From Pontimonas sp. (lineage in GTDB: Bacteria; Actinomycetota; Actinomycetes; Actinomycetales; Microbacteriaceae), in the NCBI GenBank assembly GCA_021741925.1, contig JAIOWW010000066.1, positions 1-6,663 on the forward strand: DNA of 6,663 bases, read 5' to 3'. Shown here piece by piece: positions 1 through 4,091 of the stretch (positions are counted from its first letter, which is position 1; each line of letters opens with the position of its first letter). Under the pieces are notes generated by a model. That model saw only the letters and a list, made by a program, of their open reading frames with translations, was not told the origin of the DNA and did no database searches. A program made the translations under genes and the position numbers.

Positions 1-170
1 ACATCAGCGCGTTCCCGGGGTTCTTATGGTTGAGCGCGCCCTATGTGGTGGTGCGCTCGCTCAAGGCTGTCGAAGCCGGCCGTGCGGTCACAATTCCGAG
101 CCTGCGATACAAAGCCCTGGTCGCCATTGCGGCGATTCTGCCGAAAAGAATGCACCAAGCCGGGGGTTAG
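1..170 (+). CDS. C-terminal fragment of a short-chain dehydrogenase/reductase
   Basis: This is the last 55 codons of a + strand gene that begins before the window; the reading phase starts at base 3 and ends at TAG 168-170. The fragment contains a hydrophobic stretch (FLWLSAPYVVVRSL), an 'EAGRAVTIPS' turn and an 'RYKALVAIAAILPKRM' tail. This layout matches the C-terminal end of many actinobacterial SDR-family NAD(P)-dependent oxidoreductases, where the tail follows the Rossmann core. The cofactor glycine motif and the catalytic Ser-Tyr-Lys residues lie outside the window, so substrate and activity cannot be judged. Its stop codon interlocks with that of the convergent LRV gene (shared bases 167-170), leaving no room for a terminator between them. 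The family call rests on the tail alone and is moderately secure. Confidence 0.65.
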   Translation, partial: ISAFPGFLWLSAPYVVVRSLKAVEAGRAVTIPSLRYKALVAIAAILPKRMHQAGG

Positions 171-625
171 GCAGAGACGAGTTCGGCGTCGTCTTTCAAT
201 GAAGCCTTCCACGCTACGAGCTTCTGGACGGTGGGGCTGGTGTCTTTCGCCAGCTCTTCCATGGCGTCCTCAGGCACGTAATAGTTGACCGCCACAAAGG
301 CGCGAACAGTCTCGGAGGAATCCTTCGCGAGCGTACGCAGAACATCGCAGGGCGTTGTCTGGTTGCGCGCAAGGCAACTGCGTACCCCTTCGTCGGGATC
401 CTTCGCGAGCTTTTCATACACCGACAGTGGGGCGTGGTAGGAGAGCGCAGCGCTTTCCCTGATCTTGGGATTGGGGTCTTGGGACATCGTGACAATGCGT
501 CGCACTTTGGATTCCGTGATTTCCGGTGACAAAAACGCCGCCACGGGGTCCTCCGTCAGACCTTGGACGCGAGCTTCATCGAGCTGGGCTTTCATGGCGG
601 TGGTATTGAACCTTATGCACGACAT
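167..625 (-). CDS. Leucine-rich-repeat-variant (LRV) / HEAT-like repeat protein
   Basis: The 152-residue product is built almost entirely of helical repeats with a 26-residue period. Visible units begin at I55-R56, V81-R82, V107-R108 and V133-Q134. Each has the pattern (V/I)R..(A/V)A..(Y/N)..(T/V)P....L..LAKD. A degenerate unit lies around residues 28-54, ending in 'SQDPNPKIR'. This is the LRV signature, an alpha/3-10 solenoid related to HEAT repeats and usually a protein-binding scaffold; no catalytic residues, signal peptide or membrane segment are visible. The four-cysteine iron-sulfur module of the Azotobacter LRV protein is absent: the only cysteines are C3, C84 and C93. ATG 625 is preferred because a -10 hexamer lies six bases upstream with no Shine-Dalgarno, predicting a leaderless mRNA; M11 is an alternative start. 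Its partner and role are unknown. Confidence 0.8.
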   Translation of the reverse strand: MSCIRFNTTAMKAQLDEARVQGLTEDPVAAFLSPEITESKVRRIVTMSQDPNPKIRESAALSYHAPLSVYEKLAKDPDEGVRSCLARNQTTPCDVLRTLAKDSSETVRAFVAVNYYVPEDAMEELAKDTSPTVQKLVAWKASLKDDAELVSA

Positions 626-631
626 GGGTTT

Positions 632-660
632 AGGGTAACTCTCTTGGCGTCACCTGCCAC
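632..660 (-). promoter_or_regulatory. Predicted leaderless promoter of the LRV gene
   Basis: Reading the minus strand, a -35-like GTGGCA (660-655, four of six matches to TTGACA) is followed by a 17-base spacer and a TACCCT -10 (637-632). The six bases AAACCC then lead directly into ATG 625, so transcription should start at or next to the A of the start codon. There is no Shine-Dalgarno at the usual distance. This is a sequence-based prediction. Confidence 0.5.
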
Positions 661-679
661 TGAACTGCGCGCGAGTGGC
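656..679. promoter_or_regulatory. Operator-like dyad between two divergent promoters
   Basis: GCCACT (656-661) and AGTGGC (674-679) are perfect inverted repeats with a 12-base spacer. The left arm covers most of the predicted -35 of the LRV gene, and the right arm lies 12 bases before the predicted -35 of the phosphatidyltransferase gene. This is where a dimeric regulator controlling both directions would bind, but a six-base dyad can arise by chance and no regulator is identified. Confidence 0.2.
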
Positions 680-691
680 GCTGTGAAGTCC

Positions 692-719
692 CTGATAATT
701 CACCTTTCGCTCCTACACT
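692..719 (+). promoter_or_regulatory. Predicted leaderless promoter of the phosphatidyltransferase operon
   Basis: CTGATA (692-697, four of six matches to TTGACA), a 16-base spacer and TACACT (714-719) form a good housekeeping-sigma promoter. The -10 is followed by six bases, GAGCCC, and then ATG 726, so the predicted start site coincides with the start codon. No Shine-Dalgarno is present before the ATG. It likely drives the downstream garA-ftsR genes as well. Confidence 0.6.
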
Positions 720-725
720 GAGCCC

Positions 726-1322
726 ATGGTCGATGAGCAGGTCGCAAGCTCCAAAGTTTTCACTTTGGCAAACGTCGTCAGTGTTCTGCGGCTCATGGCG
801 ATTCCCGTTTTTCTCTGGTTGGTCATCGAGGACCGTTTGCTTCCGGCGTTCATCCTCCTGGTCGTTGCTGTCCTTACCGATTTTGTTGACGGCATGATTG
901 CTCGGCGTATGAATGAAATCACCAAGCTGGGGCAATTTCTCGACCCATTTGCCGATCGCCTCTTTATTGCAGCGACGGTGATTGCCCTTGCTATCCAGAA
1001 CGTTGTGCCCTGGTGGTTTGTCATTGCCGTGATGCTCAGGGACGCTCTGCTCGGTCTCGGGGGATTGGTTATGGTCCGATTTGGGGCTGGGACTCTCCCA
1101 GTTAAGTGGTGGGGAAAGGTTGCGACCTTTGGTTTGCTTTTTGTTCTGCCACTGTTTTTGTTGAGCGTGATGGTGGGCGAACACCTCTCAGAAAGTGTGG
1201 GAGGCGTGCTCATGATGGTCGCGTGGCCTATCGCCGTCATCGCTGTCTTGCTCTACTGGGTCGTAGGTTTTTCCTACCTGTTTGACGCCATCGCGATCGC
1301 ACAAAGAGCGACTCGCGAGTAG
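726..1322 (+). CDS. pgsA: CDP-alcohol phosphatidyltransferase (PgsA2 / cardiolipin-synthase-like)
   Basis: This 198-residue integral membrane enzyme transfers a phosphatidyl group from CDP-diacylglycerol to an alcohol. The diagnostic metal-binding motif D..DG..AR(8)G...D...D is complete at D52, D55, G56, A59, R60, G69, D73 and D77. About six hydrophobic segments are visible, near residues 20-35, 38-55, 78-92, 94-112, 131-152 and 160-186, with the motif on the loop after the second. Length fits the class I CDP-alcohol family. By position next to garA it corresponds to M. tuberculosis Rv1822 (PgsA2). The acceptor may be glycerol-3-phosphate (PGP synthase) or phosphatidylglycerol (actinobacterial cardiolipin synthase); the sequence does not decide between them. 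ATG 726 is chosen because it agrees with the N-terminal 'LANVVSVLRL' seen in the family and sits six bases after a -10. The 44-base gap to garA suggests co-transcription. Confidence 0.85.
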   Translation: MVDEQVASSKVFTLANVVSVLRLMAIPVFLWLVIEDRLLPAFILLVVAVLTDFVDGMIARRMNEITKLGQFLDPFADRLFIAATVIALAIQNVVPWWFVIAVMLRDALLGLGGLVMVRFGAGTLPVKWWGKVATFGLLFVLPLFLLSVMVGEHLSESVGGVLMMVAWPIAVIAVLLYWVVGFSYLFDAIAIAQRATRE

Positions 1323-1366
1323 GTCATTTCTTGAGATAGGGTGAGGACGACCATCGAGGGAGTGGA

Positions 1367-1834
1367 ATGAGCGAGACACCGAGCGGCCCGGACAGTCCAG
1401 GCGCCCCCGACCCAACACAGAAGTTCGGTCCGGAGTTCCAGCAGAAGCTGCAGGGTCTTGAATCAGGTGTCTCTCTTGAGGAACAAGAAATTATCGCTGC
1501 ATTGCCCGCAGAATCGGCGTTGCTTATTGTGCGCAAAGGCCCCAACGTTGGAGCTCGTTTTCTCCTTGACCAAGATTCGACCATCGCGGGCCGACACCCT
1601 GAGGCCGACATCTTTCTTGATGATGTGACGGTATCCAGGCGTCACGCTGAATTTGTTCGTCACGGTAGTTCTTTCGAAGTCAAAGACATGGGCTCCCTCA
1701 ATGGCACATACTTTGATGGCGTCCTGGTTGACCAAGCGCTCCTCCACGATGGCGCGGAAGTTCAGGTAGGAAAGTTCCGTATGACCTTCTACGCGTCACG
1801 ATCTGATCGAGACGCTGGAGGTTCGGCCTCGTGA
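1367..1834 (+). CDS. garA: GarA/OdhI-type FHA-domain regulator of 2-oxoglutarate metabolism
   Basis: This 155-residue protein has a disordered, acidic N-terminus (1-45) and one FHA domain (about 50-142). The phosphothreonine-binding residues are intact: G75-R76-H77, S90-R91-R92-H93 and the S110-L-N-G-T114 loop. The 'GRHPEADIFLDDVTVSRRHAEF' region is nearly identical to mycobacterial GarA and corynebacterial OdhI. In those relatives the unphosphorylated protein inhibits 2-oxoglutarate dehydrogenase and adjusts glutamate enzymes. Phosphorylation of an N-terminal TT pair makes the FHA domain bind its own tail and switches it off. Here the equivalent site reads DPTQKF, so only one threonine (T17) remains. 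GAGGGAG (1356-1362) is a good Shine-Dalgarno and fixes ATG 1367. The gene shares GTGA with ftsR, implying translational coupling. Family assignment is strong; conserved regulation is inferred. Confidence 0.88.
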   Translation: MSETPSGPDSPGAPDPTQKFGPEFQQKLQGLESGVSLEEQEIIAALPAESALLIVRKGPNVGARFLLDQDSTIAGRHPEADIFLDDVTVSRRHAEFVRHGSSFEVKDMGSLNGTYFDGVLVDQALLHDGAEVQVGKFRMTFYASRSDRDAGGSAS

Positions 1835-2538
1835 GCGCGAGTGCAGCACGTCAGTCTTCTGCTGCCAGCAGCAGACCGCAGCTTCTGTCCATTGGTCAGG
1901 TCTTGGCAAAACTGACGCCAGAGTTCTCAGACCTTTCCCCGTCCAAGCTTCGTTTCCTTGAGGACCGCGAACTCGTGTCTCCCGGCCGCACTCCCGCCGG
2001 GTACCGAACCTACTCTGCCGCTGATGTCGATCGCCTCCGCTTCGTCTTGACGGTGCAGCGTGATCACTACCTTCCGTTGCGCGTAATCAAGCAGTACCTG
2101 GACGAGCTGGATGAGGGCAAGAGTCCGGTGCTGCCTCACGCAGGTCCTGTGACCGGAAGCGTCCAGATTATTGACTCGCAGCGTTTGACTAAGCAGGAGC
2201 TTCTTGATCAGACGGGCGCGCTCGCCAGCGTCCTTGAGGGCGCAATTTCGGCGGGCTTAATTGAGCCCAAGCGGATTTATTCAGAGCACGATTCCGTGGT
2301 GTTGAAGTCGATTGTTGATGCGTCGAAGTTTGGTTTGGAACCACGCCACCTCCGCGGAATGCGCATGGCGGTGGATCGGGAGGTTGGTCTCGTGTCGCAG
2401 GCCGTCAGCGCCTCTCGTGGTGCCAGCAAGAAGATGTCAAAGGATGAGTTCCGAGACAAGGGTCGTGAACTTTCTGACATTTTGAGTACTTTGCGGCAGG
2501 TCCTTACCAGGGACGCCATCAACAAGCTAGAGTCGTAG
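1831..2538 (+). CDS. ftsR: MerR-family regulator, FtsR / Rv1828 type
   Basis: The 235-residue product starts with a Ser/Ala-rich tail (1-17), followed by a MerR winged helix-turn-helix at about 19-95. Visible landmarks are 'SIGQVLAKL', 'SPSKLRFLEDRELVSPGRTPAGYRTYS' and 'VDRLRFVLTVQRDHYLPLRVIKQYLDELD'. The C-terminal part (about 115-235) is an uncharacterised helical domain without cysteines, so a metal- or thiol-sensing role of the classical MerR kind is not supported. Rv1828 is the family member next to garA in M. tuberculosis, and its Corynebacterium homologue FtsR activates ftsZ, linking it to cell division. The start is GTG 1831, supported by GGAGG at 1817-1821 with a nine-base spacing and by the GTGA overlap with the garA stop. 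The target in this organism is inferred from homology only. Confidence 0.82.
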   Translation: MSASAARQSSAASSRPQLLSIGQVLAKLTPEFSDLSPSKLRFLEDRELVSPGRTPAGYRTYSAADVDRLRFVLTVQRDHYLPLRVIKQYLDELDEGKSPVLPHAGPVTGSVQIIDSQRLTKQELLDQTGALASVLEGAISAGLIEPKRIYSEHDSVVLKSIVDASKFGLEPRHLRGMRMAVDREVGLVSQAVSASRGASKKMSKDEFRDKGRELSDILSTLRQVLTRDAINKLES

Positions 2539-2540
2539 AA

Positions 2541-2589
2541 CTCGTTCTGGCGACACGCCAGAGCATGAGGATGGCTTCTTAGCCAGAAG
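2541..2589 (+). promoter_or_regulatory. Competing hairpins between ftsR and resR
   Basis: Beginning two bases after the ftsR stop, CTCGTTCTGGCG (2541-2552) pairs across the loop ACA with 2556-2569, with one G-T wobble and a two-base bulge at 2565-2566. The core TCTGGCG/CGCCAGA is perfect. A second hairpin, TGGCT-TCTT-AGCCA, follows at 2572-2585. TTCTGGC (2545-2551) can instead pair with GCCAGAA (2582-2588), which would disrupt both. No T-run follows, so a canonical intrinsic terminator is unlikely. An attenuator, an mRNA-processing site, or a protein operator read as DNA is possible. Confidence 0.4.
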
Positions 2590-2627
2590 AATTGCCGGTT
2601 GCGAGTATCGTGAGCGGGCACCCCTAA

Positions 2628-2651
2628 GGGTCAAGTTGAAGATTAAGGTTA
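2628..2651 (+). repeat. Short six-base periodic stretch before resR
   Basis: Four imperfect hexamers follow each other: GGGTCA, AGTTGA, AGATTA and AGGTTA, ending within the resR Shine-Dalgarno. They share a purine-G start, T at position four and A at position six. This may be purine-rich leader sequence or a small array of regulator half-sites; chance cannot be excluded. Confidence 0.25.
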
Positions 2652-2659
2652 GGTGAGAG

Positions 2660-3208
2660 ATGGCTTCGTCAGATAACACCACTGAGCAGTACGCCAAAGA
2701 TTTGCTGTTCACCGACGGCCTGCCGATCATTGAGGAAGAGCAGGGCTATCGTGGCCAGATTGCGGCGAGTGCTGCCGGAATTACTTATCGTCAGCTCGAC
2801 TACTGGGCCCGCACGGCACTGGTGGAACCCACCGTGCAGAGCGCTCATGGCTCGGGATCACAGCGGCTCTATGGTTTCCGTGACATTTTGGTCTTGAAGC
2901 TCGTCAAGCGTCTTCTCGACACGGGTATTTCACTGCAGCAGATTCGCGTTGCTGTTGAACAACTTCGCGCAGCAGGCATTACCGGTCTGGCAGAAACAAC
3001 CCTGATGTCCGATGGCGCCAGAGTTTACCTCTGCACCTCTAACGACGAAGTGATCGACTTGGTGAGTCGCGGTCAAGGTGTGTTTGGTATTGCCGTGGGT
3101 AAGGTTCTTCGCGAAGTGGAGTCGTCACTCGTGTCCGTGGAAGCCACGAATGCCGGGATTGATCCCCGGGACGAGCTCGCAGCGCGTCGTAATCAGCGCG
3201 CCAGCTAA
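2660..3208 (+). CDS. resR: MerR-family regulator, ResR / Rv1830 type
   Basis: This 182-residue regulator has a short N-terminal arm (1-30) followed by a MerR winged helix-turn-helix at about 31-105. Landmarks are 'ASAAGITYRQLDYWARTALVEPT', the wing 'GSGSQRLYGFRDILVLKLVKRLL' and 'GISLQQIRVAVEQLR'. A compact C-terminal domain (about 110-160, 'LCTSNDEVIDLVSRGQGVFGIAVGKVLREVE') resembles that of Rv1830, known as ResR in M. tuberculosis, where mutations alter post-drug growth recovery. Rv1830 lies near garA and Rv1828 in mycobacteria, supporting orthology. AGGTGAG (2651-2657) is a good Shine-Dalgarno for ATG 2660. The DUF151 nuclease gene that separates the two merR genes in M. tuberculosis is absent here. 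Its stop TAA (3206-3208) interlocks with the parA stop. DNA targets are unknown. Confidence 0.8.
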   Translation: MASSDNTTEQYAKDLLFTDGLPIIEEEQGYRGQIAASAAGITYRQLDYWARTALVEPTVQSAHGSGSQRLYGFRDILVLKLVKRLLDTGISLQQIRVAVEQLRAAGITGLAETTLMSDGARVYLCTSNDEVIDLVSRGQGVFGIAVGKVLREVESSLVSVEATNAGIDPRDELAARRNQRAS

Positions 3209-4008
3209 ACAGATTCCGGTGCCGCTAGTTGCACTGAGCGAATGACTCTGTCCAAAATGAGGTCGAAATTGAGCGCCATCTCTTCTGCGCTCTCGCCTGG
3301 CCAAACATGTAGTGGGCTGGCCGCGCCCTGTGCCTGTTGAAGGGCGGCCCTTTCGGGCAATTCAGGCTGCAGCACGAGTGCACCAAACATCTGCTTGAGT
3401 TCATCAATCCGATACTGGTGCTCAATGGACTGCGGGCGCACCCGGTTGACGATGACGCCCAGAGGTTGGAGCCGAGGTGAGACACCTCGGCGTAGCTCGT
3501 CCACAGCTCGGAACGCTCTCTGGGTAGCGGCGACAGAGAACAACCCGGGTTCGGTGACCACGGCAACACGGTCGCTTGCTGTCCACGCCATCCGAGTAAG
3601 ACCATTGAGCGAGGGCGGGCAATCAATCAGCACAATGTCGTAGTCATCTTCGACAGCTGCCAAGATCTCTTCCAAGCGCCAAATTTCTCGTTTAGTTAGG
3701 GCGGGGGAGTCAAACGCCATAGCTGAGGGTGAGCCCAAGAGAACGTCGACAGTTCCCTTATGGCTCCTCGTCCAGCCGCTGGGAACGATGGCGTTCTTCA
3801 CCTGGGACGACCGTGGCGAAGCAAGAAGGTGCGAAATATTGAGGTGGCGCCCCACAATGACATCCATGCCAGTCGACGCATCGGATTGCGGATCCATATC
3901 GACCACAAGAGTCTTCAAACCCCGGGCGAAAGCGGCTGAGGCAAGACCAAGCGTCACGGTGGTCTTTCCCACACCACCTTTGAGAGAACTCAGACTGATT
4001 ACGCGCAT
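3205..4008 (-). CDS. Orphan ParA/MinD-like ATPase
   Basis: The 267-residue product is a deviant-Walker P-loop ATPase. Walker A is K10-GGVGKT-T17, with signature lysine K10 and catalytic K15. The Walker A' strand is 'LVVDMDPQSDAST' (D37, D39), and the switch II region is 'YDIVLIDCPPSLNGLTR' with D129. 'GVIVNRVRP' (184-192) and 'LPERAALQQAQG' (217-228) also match chromosomal ParA proteins. Such ATPases dimerise with ATP on DNA and position partners such as replicons or protein assemblies. No parB or parS-like gene is adjacent, so it is an orphan and its cargo is unknown. A longer reading from TTG 4092 adds 28 residues ahead of the conserved 'MRVISLSSLKGG' and would reach the first base of pyc, so ATG 4008 is chosen. 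There is no Shine-Dalgarno, but a TAAGCT -10 lies seven bases upstream, predicting leaderless translation. Confidence 0.85.
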   Translation of the reverse strand: MRVISLSSLKGGVGKTTVTLGLASAAFARGLKTLVVDMDPQSDASTGMDVIVGRHLNISHLLASPRSSQVKNAIVPSGWTRSHKGTVDVLLGSPSAMAFDSPALTKREIWRLEEILAAVEDDYDIVLIDCPPSLNGLTRMAWTASDRVAVVTEPGLFSVAATQRAFRAVDELRRGVSPRLQPLGVIVNRVRPQSIEHQYRIDELKQMFGALVLQPELPERAALQQAQGAASPLHVWPGESAEEMALNFDLILDRVIRSVQLAAPESV

Positions 4009-4091
4009 TGGGGCTAGCTTAGCCTTGGCTAGGCTTATGGCGGGGGACGGCAGATGACGATGTGTCGCGGGTCCGCAGGAAGGTAGCGTCA
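4009..4091. promoter_or_regulatory. Divergent parA/pyc promoter region with a shared palindrome
   Basis: A dyad at 4016-4035 has nine-base arms (AGCTTAGCC and GGCTAGGCT, one T-G mismatch) around TT. Its left arm, read on the minus strand, contains TAAGCT, a -10 for parA seven bases before ATG 4008. Its right arm ends in TAGGCT (4030-4035), a candidate -10 for pyc, with TTGGGG (4008-4013) as a weak -35 at a 16-base spacing. If correct, the pyc leader is about 50 bases and the two promoters cannot be used simultaneously. The -35 for parA is not recognisable. A pyc Shine-Dalgarno, AGGAAGG, lies at 4077-4083. Confidence 0.45.

Noticed and set aside
630..1184. Minus-strand open frame of 184 codons opposite the phosphatidyltransferase
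   Set aside because: It is antisense to a clearly recognisable enzyme with a complete catalytic motif, its product is low-complexity and polar (rich in N, Q, P, H), and it has no recognisable domain.
1263..1277. Hairpin GTAGG-TTTTT-CCTAC
   Set aside because: The stem is only five bases, the T-run is in the loop rather than after the stem, and it lies inside coding sequence encoding a hydrophobic segment.
1293..1300. GCGATCGC octamer resembling the cyanobacterial HIP1 repeat
   Set aside because: A single copy was noticed, the gene content is actinobacterial, and it falls in ordinary coding sequence.
1311..1320. Perfect palindrome ACTCGCGAGT at the end of the phosphatidyltransferase gene
   Set aside because: It has no loop, no T-run and lies in coding sequence; a ten-base palindrome of this composition is likely chance, so neither a terminator nor an operator is supported.
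1323..1366. Separate promoter for garA in the 44-base gap
   Set aside because: TAGGGT (1337-1342) resembles a -10 but no acceptable -35 lies at 16-18 bases; co-transcription from the upstream promoter is simpler.
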